From Bacillota bacterium (GTDB lineage Bacteria > Bacillota > Clostridia > Acetivibrionales > JAEZXR01): 64,000 nt of DNA. Below the pieces are notes generated by a model. It was not told the origin of the DNA. It searched no databases and saw only the letters and a program-made list of their open reading frames with translations. Positions within the stretch are counted from its first letter, which is position 1; each line of letters opens with the position of its first letter. A program made the translations under genes and the position numbers. Location: contig JAEZXR010000090.1 of the NCBI GenBank assembly GCA_023419605.1, positions 1 through 64,000 of the forward strand. The letters are read 5' to 3'. This document shows positions 44,886 through 53,721 of the stretch, in pieces.

Positions 44886-44937
44886 CTGATTACCAGGATA
44901 CTCATAAAAGCTACTTACACCTTATAATAAAAGAGTA

Positions 44938-44980
44938 AGCACAAGAGATACTCCGTGAATTCGGAGCATATACTTGTGCT
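44938..44980. terminator. Hairpin after the hydrolase gene
   Basis: AGCACAAG/CTTGTGCT outer arms and CTCCG/CGGAG inner arms form a two-part stem. No long T run follows on the plus strand (TCAACAG). Confidence 0.45.
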
Positions 44981-45102
44981 TCAACAGTACCAATATTTGG
45001 CTTATACTCGATAATCCATTATGTTCTACTTTTTAGCCCATTACGCAAATGCAAGCATTCCAATCAATAGAATAATATTATCGCTTGATGTGATATCTTT
45101 TA

Positions 45103-45900
45103 TTAAACAATTTCATATCCATACACTTCTATCTGGCTCAAAGCAGGAAATGGTGATGGATCATTTTCATTCTTTAGCAGCTTACCCATCTTAATCCACG
45201 AAACTCGCTTCTTCTCGATCGTAAAGACATGCGGCTTATCGGACTTTTCCATGGAGACTGCCTGGGACGACCCGTCCGAAAACTGGAATGTCGCGCTCTC
45301 CCACCAGTTATCGTGCGGAAAATCAGCGCGGGTGTACAATACGATCTGATCAATCTCAACCTCACGTCCGAATTCTACTGTAATCTCAGCGTCGGGGTCT
45401 CGATTGATCCCCCAGGATTCATAGGGCCATGCCCCGTGAGAATGATTCTCCGTATTGCCATTAATGGCGTTACGCGCTGCAAATACCGCCTCACCGCGAG
45501 TTTCCACATTTGCAAAGGCATGGGGATAGCAGCTGGTGTTCTCATGAGCGTCATATTCATTGAGCGCCAGGTTTTTATATGCCTTTATTTCCGCTTCCGT
45601 TGCCAGCCTTGCCTTCAGGAGGTGGATATTCCCTGTAAAGGATTTTGGATTATAGGAAATGCGCTTTTGCCCAAATGGAATTTCCAATGTATATGTAGTT
45701 CCTTTCATGTATACATAGGACGGATTCATTACATCATCCAGTTGGATGATGTAATAAGTATTGGCATTTGAAACTGAAAGAACAATGCGATCCCCCAGGT
45801 TATATTCTCCCGAATAAACCAGATTTACATAGCCTGAATTTGAACTTTCAGCCATTACGGCTCCATCCGAATTTTCAATTTTCAAGGATATTTGTGACAT
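45103..45900 (-). CDS. Discoidin-like carbohydrate-binding protein (cytoplasmic)
   Basis: 265 residues, no signal peptide. The N-terminal part is a beta-rich domain (ISLKIENSDGAVMAESSNSG); the C-terminal part resembles a discoidin/F5-8C fold with NLALNEYDAHENTSCYPHAF, GHGAWPYESW-like region and WIKMGKLLKNENDPSPFPAL. It lies downstream of kduD, separated by a strong hairpin, so it may be produced at a lower level from the same promoter. Function unknown; the context suggests sugar or uronate binding or an uncharacterised enzyme of uronate metabolism. Confidence 0.6.
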   Translation of the reverse strand: MSQISLKIENSDGAVMAESSNSGYVNLVYSGEYNLGDRIVLSVSNANTYYIIQLDDVMNPSYVYMKGTTYTLEIPFGQKRISYNPKSFTGNIHLLKARLATEAEIKAYKNLALNEYDAHENTSCYPHAFANVETRGEAVFAARNAINGNTENHSHGAWPYESWGINRDPDAEITVEFGREVEIDQIVLYTRADFPHDNWWESATFQFSDGSSQAVSMEKSDKPHVFTIEKKRVSWIKMGKLLKNENDPSPFPALSQIEVYGYEIV

Positions 45901-45919
45901 ACATTAAACTCCTTTTATA

Positions 45920-45948
45920 AAAAAAGGGAGAAGATTTTTCTCCCTTTT
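45920..45948 (-). terminator. Terminator/attenuator after kduD
   Basis: AAAAGGGAGAA pairs with TTCTCCCTTTT around GATTT, and the minus strand continues TTTTTATAAAAGG. Strong intrinsic terminator lying only about 12 bases before the end of kduD and about 20 bases before the next start codon. Confidence 0.8.
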
Positions 45949-45960
45949 AAATCTTATAGC

Positions 45961-46746
45961 TTATGGCTGTTTGCCTATATAAGCAAGGATTCCGCCGTCA
46001 ACATATAAAATGTGGCCATTTACAAAATCGCTGGCTTCACTTGCCAAAAATACAACAGGTCCCATCAAATCGTCAGTTCTTCCCCAACGAGCCGCAGGTG
46101 TCTTGCTGATAATAAAGCTATTGAAGGGGTGTCCTTCAACACGAAGCGGTGCAGTTTGCGGAGTTTCGATGTAACCCGGTCCGATACCGTTACATTGAAT
46201 ATTGAATTCCCCGTATTCGGAAGCAATATTCTTTGTCAACATTTTTAATCCACCCTTTGCAGCTGCATAAGCGGAAACAGTCTCACGACCCAGCTCGCTC
46301 ATCATGCTGCAAATGTTGATAATCTTACCATGTCCTTTTTTGATCATGCTGGGAATTACAGCTTTAGCCACGATAAATGGTGCATTCAAGTCTACGTCAA
46401 TAACCTGACGGAACTCCGCAGCAGTCATCTCGTGCATCGGAATCCTTTTTATAATACCGGCGTTGTTAACAAGAATGTCGATTACTCCCACCTCTTGCTC
46501 GATCTTGGCAACCATTTCATTGACCTGTTCTTCACTTGTAACATCACAAATATATCCGCGTGCTTCGATGCCTTCCTCTTTATAAGCGGCGACTCCTTTT
46601 TCTACAAGTTCTTCCTTTATATCGTTAAATACTATGGTTGCTCCTGCATTCGCTAATGCACTAGCCATTGCAAAACCTATACCGTAGGATGCTCCTGTAA
46701 CCAGCGCCACCTTACCCTTTAATGAAAAACTGTTTAAAATATCCAT
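45961..46746 (-). CDS. kduD: 2-dehydro-3-deoxy-D-gluconate 5-dehydrogenase (KduD)
   Basis: 261-residue NAD(P)-dependent short-chain dehydrogenase. Cofactor loop TGASYGIGFAMA, NNAG motif (LVNNAGIIKR), catalytic Ser in NICSMMSE and YxxxK in AYAAAKGGL. In the pectin and hyaluronan pathways KduD reduces 2,5-diketo-3-deoxygluconate to KDG. The adjacent kduI supports this over a plain gluconate 5-dehydrogenase, its closest alternative. Starts 28 bases after kduI ends. Confidence 0.9.
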   Translation of the reverse strand: MDILNSFSLKGKVALVTGASYGIGFAMASALANAGATIVFNDIKEELVEKGVAAYKEEGIEARGYICDVTSEEQVNEMVAKIEQEVGVIDILVNNAGIIKRIPMHEMTAAEFRQVIDVDLNAPFIVAKAVIPSMIKKGHGKIINICSMMSELGRETVSAYAAAKGGLKMLTKNIASEYGEFNIQCNGIGPGYIETPQTAPLRVEGHPFNSFIISKTPAARWGRTDDLMGPVVFLASEASDFVNGHILYVDGGILAYIGKQP

Positions 46747-46773
46747 GTTAAATATCTCCTTACTATAAAATTA

Positions 46774-47616
46774 TTATCTTAAATCTGTTGTCTTAATAAC
46801 ATCCATATCATCAAAAGCCTGATTTTCTCCACCCATGGCCCAAATAAAAGTATAGTTGCTGGTGCCTGCACCTGAATGGATACTCCAGGACGGGCTAATA
46901 ACTGCCTGTTCATTTTGCATTACGATATGGCGTGTTTCATTTCCTTCGCCCATCATATGAAATACGACATTGTTTTCCGGAATTTCAAAATAAGTATAGA
47001 TCTCCATGCGTCTTTCATGCGTGTGAGAAGGCATAGTATTCCATACACTTCCAGGTTCAAGGACCGTCATACCCATGGAAAGCTGGCATGTTTTCAGTAC
47101 ATCCGGGTGGATGAACTGGTTGATAACACGCTTATTGCTTGTTTCCATTGCACCCAACGGCTTCTTAGCCGCCTCTTGAATGGTAATTAGTTTAGTTTCA
47201 TAAGCGCAGTGTGCCGGAGCAGACACCATATAGAATTTTGCCGGCTTCTCACTATCTGTGCTTTCAAAATATACTTCCTTGGTTCCTTTGGTGATATACA
47301 GGCAGTCCTTGTAGCCCAGCTTGTATTTTACGCCGTCTGCAGTTATGGTGCCTTCGCCGCCGATATTAAATATACCAATCTCGCGGCGTTCCAAAAAGTA
47401 TTGAGTACCAAAGTTTTTCCAAACGTCCAATCCCTTATCAATTGAAACTTTTTCCGAAGTAGGCATACATCCTAGCGTCACCATTCGATCCACGTGACTA
47501 TAAACAGAAACTACTTCGTTTGCTACATATAAGTTTTCAATAAGAAATTCCTGACGTGTTTCCTCCGTTGTATAACGGCGAAAATCCTTTTGATTTGCTG
47601 AATAACGAATATCCAA
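46774..47616 (-). CDS. kduI: 5-dehydro-4-deoxy-D-glucuronate isomerase (KduI)
   Basis: 280-residue cupin enzyme converting 4-deoxy-L-threo-5-hexosulose uronate to 2,5-diketo-3-deoxygluconate. Visible zinc ligands: two His and one Glu in MPSHTHERRMEIY and a later His in WSIHSGAGTSNY. Other family signatures are GCMPTSEKV and YFLERREIGIFNIGG. Feeds KduD encoded next. GAGG lies upstream of ATG 47616. No lyase, KdgK or KdgA gene is in the window, so the rest of the pathway must lie elsewhere. Confidence 0.95.
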   Translation of the reverse strand: MDIRYSANQKDFRRYTTEETRQEFLIENLYVANEVVSVYSHVDRMVTLGCMPTSEKVSIDKGLDVWKNFGTQYFLERREIGIFNIGGEGTITADGVKYKLGYKDCLYITKGTKEVYFESTDSEKPAKFYMVSAPAHCAYETKLITIQEAAKKPLGAMETSNKRVINQFIHPDVLKTCQLSMGMTVLEPGSVWNTMPSHTHERRMEIYTYFEIPENNVVFHMMGEGNETRHIVMQNEQAVISPSWSIHSGAGTSNYTFIWAMGGENQAFDDMDVIKTTDLR

Positions 47617-47734
47617 AATATTTACCTCCTCATGATAATATAATTATTTTCTATATAACAGTGGTTACGTTTGAGTCTCAGTAAAGTATCCTCCCTAACA
47701 TACCACTGCAATAAGCATACTTTGTTTAAAAATT

Positions 47735-48736
47735 TTATGGTCTTTCAACCACTTTATTGCAAGACTCTCTAATGATTAGTTTATGGTTAATTATCGTCTT
47801 GATACAGGAAACATCCTCATCCGTAATTAATTGCAGCAGGCTTTCAACAGCTATCATACCCATTTTTTTAAACGGTACATGAACCGTGGTAAGTGCAGGC
47901 TTAAAATATTCGGATGTTTCTACATCATCCATTCCCACAACCGCAATATCCTCCGGAACTCTATACCCCGCAGCGTGGGCTTTATAAATAAACCGCATGG
48001 CATGCGAATCACATATTCCAAAAAAGGCTGTTGGTTTGTCTTCCCTTGTTAGAAGAGACTCCAAAACGTCATCCCAATTCTTTGCGTCTTTCAGCTCACA
48101 ATAATACTGTTCTGGAACTTTAATGTCATTTTCCAGCAATGCCTCTTTATATCCTTCCAGCTTCTCTTTATCCACCCTGAACTCATGAGGATTGCCGCAT
48201 ATGGCGATATCTTTATGTCCTTTATTTATCAGGTGGGAAACTACATCATATGCAGCTTTTTTCAAGTCTACGGCAACATAGCTTACAACAGGATTGTCCA
48301 TAACCCTGTTCAAAAATATATGCGGAATTCCATGGGCAATCAGCATTTCTGCTTCCTTTTGTTCATCCTCAGCATTTTTTCCTATAACAATAACGCCCTT
48401 AAGGTTTTGTTCCGGATTCCAATGACTATAGTCACTCGCAATCTGCTGCCCCGTCCTTCTTACAATATGCACTTTGATACCTTTTTCATCAGCCTGCTGC
48501 GTAATGCCCTGTACCATTTGAGCAAAACCCTTGAATGATTCAAAATCATTGGATATGCTGATTTCAATGATAATGTGCTGCTGCTTGTATACCGCATCCG
48601 TTTTATAATTCACTTGTTCCATAGCCTGAATAATGGCTTTTCTGGCATCTGCCCTTACATTACTGCCGTTTAGGAATCTAAATACCGTACTCCTGGACAC
48701 CCCTGATACTTTGACGATATCATCAATGGTTGCCAT
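47735..48736 (-). CDS. LacI family transcriptional regulator
   Basis: About 333 residues. N-terminal helix-turn-helix TIDDIVKVSGVSRSTVFRFL and hinge, then a periplasmic-binding-protein-like ligand domain (ATEFLVSHLINKGHKD-like region reads VVSHLINKGHKDIAICG; FFGICDSHAMRFIYKAHAAG; AVVGMDDVETSEYFKPALTT). ATG 48736 follows GGGGG; a longer frame to 48784 lacks a site. Likely repressor of the downstream kduI-kduD genes with a uronate intermediate as inducer (inference from position). Confidence 0.9.
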   Translation of the reverse strand: MATIDDIVKVSGVSRSTVFRFLNGSNVRADARKAIIQAMEQVNYKTDAVYKQQHIIIEISISNDFESFKGFAQMVQGITQQADEKGIKVHIVRRTGQQIASDYSHWNPEQNLKGVIVIGKNAEDEQKEAEMLIAHGIPHIFLNRVMDNPVVSYVAVDLKKAAYDVVSHLINKGHKDIAICGNPHEFRVDKEKLEGYKEALLENDIKVPEQYYCELKDAKNWDDVLESLLTREDKPTAFFGICDSHAMRFIYKAHAAGYRVPEDIAVVGMDDVETSEYFKPALTTVHVPFKKMGMIAVESLLQLITDEDVSCIKTIINHKLIIRESCNKVVERP

Positions 48737-48786
48737 CGCTTTCCCCCGATCGTTCATGTCGATATTCTGACACATTAGTTTCATCT

Positions 48787-48800
48787 ATATGATATCATAT
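48787..48800. promoter_or_regulatory. 14-bp perfect palindrome upstream of the LacI-type gene
   Basis: ATATGATATCATAT is a perfect palindrome 51-64 bases upstream of the start codon. LacI proteins bind palindromes of about this size. No matching copy was seen upstream of kduI. AT-rich chance palindromes are possible. Confidence 0.35.
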
Positions 48801-48881
48801 TCTATATACAAATACAAACTCCTTCTTAAAAAATTTTTTGTTATAAAGAAGGATTTTATGTATTACGCATGTAACCCAATA

Positions 48882-48920
48882 AAAATAGAGATAACCCTTC
48901 CTTCGAGCTATCTCTATTTT
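48882..48920. terminator. Bidirectional terminator between radical SAM and LacI-type genes
   Basis: AAAATAGAGATA pairs perfectly with TATCTCTATTTT over a 15-base loop, with A and T runs on both sides. Downstream of the radical SAM gene on the minus strand. Confidence 0.75.
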
Positions 48921-48946
48921 AAAAACATTTTTCAATTAACTTAACG

Positions 48947-50221
48947 CTATTTTATTTCGCCATGACCGGCCCAGTTAATTCCCACCTGCTCGAATTTTTC
49001 CATATATTTATTTCTCCACTCAACAATTTTTTCAGGGCCAAATGAATCCGTAGCCATTACAAATCCCGCTTTTTTGTTTATACCTACTTGCAAATATTTT
49101 GAGAAATCTTCTTCGATCCAGGTTATTCCATACTTCTCCCTTTCCGTATAAAGAGGTGTACCGGGGTACGGAATGCATGGATAAACAATGGCTTCGTCAA
49201 GAGCAATATCTTTAAGTGAATCTACACTTTCATTAAGGGTTTCATCCGTTTCACCGGGAAATCCGCAAATAAAGAAGCCTCTGGTGGATATACCCGCTTT
49301 TTTTGCAGCTTGAAGCCCCGACTTTATTCTTTCAACGGTAGAAGCTTTTCCCATAAGAGTCAGCATCCTTGAAGACAACGATTCCACTCCAACGCTTATA
49401 TGTTCGCATCCTGCTTCTTTTAGCTTCCGGCAGATATTATCGTTTAGAGATTCCGCTCTGGCAAAAATCCTAAAGGCTATATTTAACGGTGTAATCATCT
49501 CACAAATTTTTGCAGCTCTCTCTTGACTGACAAGGAAATTATCATCATTAAAGCGGAAAGCTCTCCAACCATTCGAATAATGCAATTCTATTTCCCTGAC
49601 AACATTCTCTGCACTTCTGGCTCTCCATGTACCTCGTTGAAATACTATTGAATTGCAAAAGCTGCACTTGAAATTACAGCCTCTTGAGGTATCAATTGCC
49701 ATTGCCGGTACTCCGTTAATGCATCTTGAGTATTTACTCAAATCACAAAACCGATAATAATCCGGGAAAGGCAGACTATCCAGATCTTTTATGGGTTCAG
49801 CCTTAATGATACCCGGTATCCGATCTTTTGTACCGTTTTTTAAATTCTCCAATATTTCGCAAAATACTTTTTCACCTTCCCCCACTATAACACAGTCAAA
49901 ATCTTCCTTCACCTTCTCGGGCAGTGCACTGGCATGGGGACCTCCGGCTATAATGTAGGCTCGCGGATCGGTTAGCCGTATCTTATCTACTACTTCCAGT
50001 ACTTTTTTATAGGTAACTGAATATGTAGAAAATCCATAAACATCGGCTTTAGGAATCAATGAATTGAGATCAACTCCTCTATTGCCTGCAAGATCGCAAA
50101 CCTCCATTTCATAATCATTCATGGCTGCATAAGTCGCAATGGAAACAAGCCCGATTGGCGGCTGCATACTATCATCTTCCAAATCATCCACGGGTAGGTT
50201 GACTAATACGGTTTTCAACAT
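48947..50221 (-). CDS. B12-binding-type radical SAM protein
   Basis: 424 residues. N-terminal Rossmann-like domain with PPIGLVSIATYAA and IIAGGPHASALPE (cobalamin-binding-like, though the DxHxxG base-off motif is absent). Radical SAM cluster motif CNFKCSFC (CxxxCxxC) near residue 185, followed by a TIM-barrel with HISVGVESLSSRMLTLMGKA and RGFFICGFPGETDET. No C-terminal SPASM cysteines. Catalyses an unknown radical methylation or rearrangement. Transcribed divergently from the GT-A-like gene, with a 440-base gap. Confidence 0.88.
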   Translation of the reverse strand: MLKTVLVNLPVDDLEDDSMQPPIGLVSIATYAAMNDYEMEVCDLAGNRGVDLNSLIPKADVYGFSTYSVTYKKVLEVVDKIRLTDPRAYIIAGGPHASALPEKVKEDFDCVIVGEGEKVFCEILENLKNGTKDRIPGIIKAEPIKDLDSLPFPDYYRFCDLSKYSRCINGVPAMAIDTSRGCNFKCSFCNSIVFQRGTWRARSAENVVREIELHYSNGWRAFRFNDDNFLVSQERAAKICEMITPLNIAFRIFARAESLNDNICRKLKEAGCEHISVGVESLSSRMLTLMGKASTVERIKSGLQAAKKAGISTRGFFICGFPGETDETLNESVDSLKDIALDEAIVYPCIPYPGTPLYTEREKYGITWIEEDFSKYLQVGINKKAGFVMATDSFGPEKIVEWRNKYMEKFEQVGINWAGHGEIK

Positions 50222-50662
50222 GTTATACCCCCTCTTTCAAAAACAAATACCCTCGAAACAGTCTTTGCATGTAATTAATTTACATTAATGTTACTATTTA
50301 TAAAATTTAATAAATTATATCATTCGAATTTGAACTCGTCAATACAGAAGAAAACATATTTTTACATAAATAACCATTTTGTGTGAAAAAAGATTATTTT
50401 ATCTTTTTACTAAAATTATTTTTAAGCAAAATTTTTTAAGTATCTTTTGTAATCCAGCAGTATGAAGTATTTTACCAGCCTTTAGTGGTATGCGTGGCTG
50501 GATTCACTTCACTTTAGTTATCAACATTTCTATTTTTATTATTCGAATTATATGGTAATATATTCCTTAGGATTATTTTTTACAAAATAATCCATATAGT
50601 AATTCGCTGGAAACTAATGTTTCAACGGTAGTTCTAAAAATATTATTCAAGGAGTGAGTCAA
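50222..50662. other. Divergent intergenic region
   Basis: About 440 AT-rich bases between the radical SAM gene and the GT-A-like gene, presumed to hold both promoters. The stretch 50330-50460 is dominated by A/T runs. No repeat or ORF recognised. Confidence 0.45.
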
Positions 50663-51406
50663 ATGAATGAAACCGCATTAATTACCATCGTTCATGACCC
50701 TGAAGGTATAAATATTCCTTTTTATAAAATTGTCAAAGATCGGCTTAAGGATTTATATAGTGAGCTTTATATTACCGTTAGCGAGGAATCATCGCAGGAA
50801 TTAAGGTTACAATTGGAAAATAACAGCTTTAGGATAAAAACAATACCTAAAAAAGGAGTGACTCATGCTAGACATGAGGTGCTGAATTTTGGCATGTCAG
50901 GTAATAATCAATATTACCACTATTGTGATTTTGACAGGTTGTTGACGTGGGCCATAAAGTATCCCCAAGAATTACAGCGTATCGTTGAGGATATACCCAA
51001 TTACCATTATACGGTTTTCGGAAGAACCGAAAGAGCCTTTTATACTCATCCGCTTGAATGGACTGAAACAGAAAAAATATCCAATAAGGTTTTCTCACTG
51101 GAATTCGGACAAGATATGGATATAACTGCCGGTTCTTGCAGTTTTTCAAAGCAAGCCGGCGAATATTTGATTAAATACTCAAGAGATAAAATGACCGATG
51201 CGGAGTGGCCCATGATAATCCATAAGATAGGCAAGCTGAGAGTGAACTACAAAGCCGTCGAAGGTCTGGAATACCAGGAAGAGATCAGCGGCCATAATGA
51301 AACAGCCAATGAAGCGGATAAGTGGTTCGGGCGATTAAATCTTTGTTATATAATTTGTGAATCTGCAATAAAAGCCAATCGAGAGTACGGGATAATAAAT
51401 CCGTAG
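50663..51406 (+). CDS. GT-A-fold-like protein, possible glycosyltransferase
   Basis: 247 residues, no signal peptide or membrane helix. The motif YHYCDFDRLLTW resembles the DxD metal-nucleotide site of GT-A glycosyltransferases, and the preceding KKGVTHARHEVLNFG fits the strand-helix pattern before it. Downstream, DITAGSCSFSK and MTDAEWPMII are unassigned. ATG 50663 has AAGGAG eight bases upstream (GTG 50654 lies within it). Possibly functionally linked to the divergent radical SAM enzyme or the convergent kinase-like gene, but only by proximity. Confidence 0.5.
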   Translation: MNETALITIVHDPEGINIPFYKIVKDRLKDLYSELYITVSEESSQELRLQLENNSFRIKTIPKKGVTHARHEVLNFGMSGNNQYYHYCDFDRLLTWAIKYPQELQRIVEDIPNYHYTVFGRTERAFYTHPLEWTETEKISNKVFSLEFGQDMDITAGSCSFSKQAGEYLIKYSRDKMTDAEWPMIIHKIGKLRVNYKAVEGLEYQEEISGHNETANEADKWFGRLNLCYIICESAIKANREYGIINP

Positions 51407-51446
51407 CCTTATTTCTCCTAAGCTTATCAAAAACTCAAAATGTCCC

Positions 51447-51475
51447 AATCCCACACTTAATCAAAGTATGGGATT
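51447..51475. terminator. Hairpin between convergent genes
   Basis: AATCCCACACTT and AAGTATGGGATT pair with one mismatch around AATCA. It lies between the GT-A-like gene (plus) and the kinase-like gene (minus) and could serve both. Confidence 0.5.
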
Positions 51476-51514
51476 TCCTCAGTTGCATATTTTACAAATA
51501 TGCAAAATGATACG

Positions 51515-52405
51515 CTAAGAAAAAAACATGTTGGCAGTTAAAAAGTCTTCAAAGTTCACGGGATTCCATGGATCATTTAAATAGAGTAAAAATCTATAAA
51601 AAGATCGAAAAGACTCAAAACAAGGCAGTCTGCAATATTGTTGATACCCCTTCCAGAAACTGCTGTAATCCGTTAAGCACATTTCTAGAACTGTCAATTC
51701 AAAATTTATAGGACCAATGACATAAGCATCAATATCAACTACGGCACTTATTCTTTTCAAATCTTCCGTATAAACAAATTGATTGCCTGAAATATCAGGC
51801 ATTATTAAGCTGAAGGAACCAACCTCCTCCGGAATTACTTTGCGAATGTTTTTATAATAATTTATTACTTCCCCGTTAGATCCCCAATATTCTTTTATAA
51901 TGCGCTCCATTGAACGGAGTACTTCTTCGAAAAATCCATAACCGCTCTTCAAATTCAAAGCATCCGAAAATACACCATATCCTTGAAATTTATGCGAGTG
52001 AATCCAACCGACATACTGACCTAATTGATAATTTATCTCTTCTGCCTCCGGAAACTCATCCGGTTCATAGCAAATCCCCTCCACACGTTCGAAGACCTGT
52101 AGGGCTCTTTCCCCAGTATCCGTATCGATGACTTTGGGAATCCTTATATGAGGATTCCTATATAAATATTGCACTAAAGAGGCGGCATTCTCTGTTTGTG
52201 TGTTAAAATCCGATCCGAATATATTCCGTAACTGTTTCCAGAAAGGTGATAATGCCGACAATGCCATGTTTGGAGTTTTCAAAACAAGTTTATCATTTCC
52301 GGACTCAAAAAAATAAAGTCGGTTGGAACTTTCCGATTTAAGTTCAAAATTTCTAATGTCTTTATGCATTTTTTCTTGTAAAGTTTTTACCAACTCTTCC
52401 TTCAC
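51515..52405 (-). CDS. APH-fold phosphotransferase-like protein
   Basis: 296 residues of the aminoglycoside phosphotransferase/choline-kinase-like fold. N-lobe Lys in KLVLKTPN; helical GWIHSHKFQGYGVF; the catalytic loop reads LIMPDISGNQFVY where the family has H-G-D-x-x-x-x-N, so the first His is Met but Asp and Asn are kept; the metal-binding segment is AVVDIDAYVIGP, followed by FELTVLEM. Probably a small-molecule kinase of unknown substrate with a slightly altered loop. Unknown relation to neighbours. Confidence 0.65.
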   Translation of the reverse strand: MKEELVKTLQEKMHKDIRNFELKSESSNRLYFFESGNDKLVLKTPNMALSALSPFWKQLRNIFGSDFNTQTENAASLVQYLYRNPHIRIPKVIDTDTGERALQVFERVEGICYEPDEFPEAEEINYQLGQYVGWIHSHKFQGYGVFSDALNLKSGYGFFEEVLRSMERIIKEYWGSNGEVINYYKNIRKVIPEEVGSFSLIMPDISGNQFVYTEDLKRISAVVDIDAYVIGPINFELTVLEMCLTDYSSFWKGYQQYCRLPCFESFRSFYRFLLYLNDPWNPVNFEDFLTANMFFS

Positions 52406-52440
52406 AAATTCATCCTCCGCTGTAATAATCTGCTAATGAA

Positions 52441-52481
52441 AAAAATAATAGGCAGAAACCATTTTTATAATTCTGCCTATT
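52441..52481 (-). terminator. Terminator downstream of the nitroreductase gene
   Basis: AATAGGCAGAA pairs perfectly with TTCTGCCTATT; on the minus strand it is followed by ATTTTTTTC. It lies about 165 bases past the nitroreductase stop codon; the region in between shows no gene. Confidence 0.7.
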
Positions 52482-52644
52482 TAACCATGGACCTAACTGG
52501 CATAATTCTTGATTTTGTTCAGCTATTGCGTTATTTTTACCAGATCTACTTGCTCATAATCGTATTTCATTTTGTTCCACCGTTCAGCGACTATTCTTAA
52601 CAGTCAAATAGTCAATGGATACATCCGCCTGCGTAAAACAGACA

Positions 52645-53208
52645 TTATAAAAACCGCAAATCCGTTGTCCTCGACGGGTGTTCTCTTTGCGGATCATATT
52701 TTTGCCAGTAGACGGCTTCCTCGTTATATTGTGTCCGCGGTGGTTTCTGTTCGTCTGGATAGCCGAAGAATACGACACTGATTACCGCCACATGGTCGGG
52801 TATGTCGAGAAGACTGCGTATGGCATCGCCATCAAAGGCACCAATCCAAACGGCTCCAAGGCCCAGCGCCGTGGCAGCGAGCAGGATGTTTTCAATCGCC
52901 GCACTGCAATCCATCGCGCCAGTGCCTTCCCATGGAAGATAGCTTGTATTCCCGCATACTACAAAGGCAGCGGGTGCGTTGTAATTTCTGCCACTTTCGC
53001 TATCTATACAATCTTTAAGCCGATTTAACCCTTCTTCTTCATTAACTACAATAAATTCCCACGGTTGTAAATTGCACGCTGAAGGGGCCGACATCGCCGC
53101 TTTCAGCAGCATTATAATTTTATCATGCTCAACAGCCTTGTCGTCTACATATTTACGTACACTTCTCCGGTTATACATTACATCAAACAGATTCTGCACC
53201 TGATCCAT
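52645..53208 (-). CDS. Nitroreductase family flavoprotein
   Basis: 187 residues. N-terminal NRRSVRKYVDDKAVE (FMN phosphate), SAPSACNLQPWEFIVV (flavin-contacting loop) and GLGAVWIGAFDGDAIRSLL are the family's signatures. Small NAD(P)H-FMN oxidoreductase, substrate undetermined. ATG 53208 has GGAGGG seven bases upstream; a frame start at 53223 lies before that site. Confidence 0.92.
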   Translation of the reverse strand: MDQVQNLFDVMYNRRSVRKYVDDKAVEHDKIIMLLKAAMSAPSACNLQPWEFIVVNEEEGLNRLKDCIDSESGRNYNAPAAFVVCGNTSYLPWEGTGAMDCSAAIENILLAATALGLGAVWIGAFDGDAIRSLLDIPDHVAVISVVFFGYPDEQKPPRTQYNEEAVYWQKYDPQREHPSRTTDLRFL

Positions 53209-53537
53209 ACTCAATCCCTCCATAGTATAAATTTTTCCAGCTAGTATTTATTATAATATTTTAACATAAGAATTAAAGGTACAATTCAATTATAAAAAAA
53301 TAATACATAGAAAATAGTTATTGCATAGATTACTACATAATTTCCTACAATCGTGTAATAACACTACTGCACCAGGAGGTGTCACGGGTTTTGTTCAGTT
53401 ACACTATTTATGAATATATCGAGATACTTGTTTGTACATAAGACAAACAATATATGAATTAATTTATATCCCCCTTTAAGGTATTCAAATAGAATGAGGA
53501 AAGTAGACATCACCCGCCAAAACTTACTGAGTTGGAA

Positions 53538-53579
53538 AGCAAAAATCTCCCTCAAGTAGGCTCAAAGGAGATTTTTGCT
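53538..53579 (-). terminator. Strong terminator after the discoidin remnant and ABC-F gene
   Basis: AGCAAAAATCTCC pairs perfectly with GGAGATTTTTGCT across a 16-base loop. It lies 32 bases beyond the stop of the discoidin remnant and 143 bases beyond the ABC-F stop codon. Confidence 0.75.
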
Positions 53580-53610
53580 AAGGGCAAATCCCTCTTTGCC
53601 CTTAATAGCA

Positions 53611-53700
53611 TTACTTATTGTAAACTTCCATTTCACTAATGTTTGTATCCGCAGTGGCGTTTACAACATACAGTCTCAGGTATCTGGATTTTTCAAAGCA
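53611..53700 (-). pseudogene. C-terminal stub of a discoidin/F5-8C domain protein
   Basis: Minus-strand reading gives FEKSRYLRLYVVNATADT followed by NISEMEVYNK and TAA. The R-Y-L-R-L-Y and S-E-M-E-V-Y motifs are the usual last strands of a discoidin domain. An in-frame TAA upstream (near 53712) closes the frame, so only the tail survives between the ABC-F stop codon and the terminator. Confidence 0.65.
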
Positions 53701-53721
53701 AGCCTTGCTCATCATATAAAG

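Larger units (their letters stand above)
53209..53721. other. Intergenic region containing a discoidin remnant and terminator
   Basis: About 510 bases. 53209-53530 is AT-rich with the nitroreductase promoter and no ORF. 53538-53579 is a terminator hairpin; 53611-53700 encodes the last 29 residues of a discoidin domain on the minus strand. See those entries. Confidence 0.5.
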
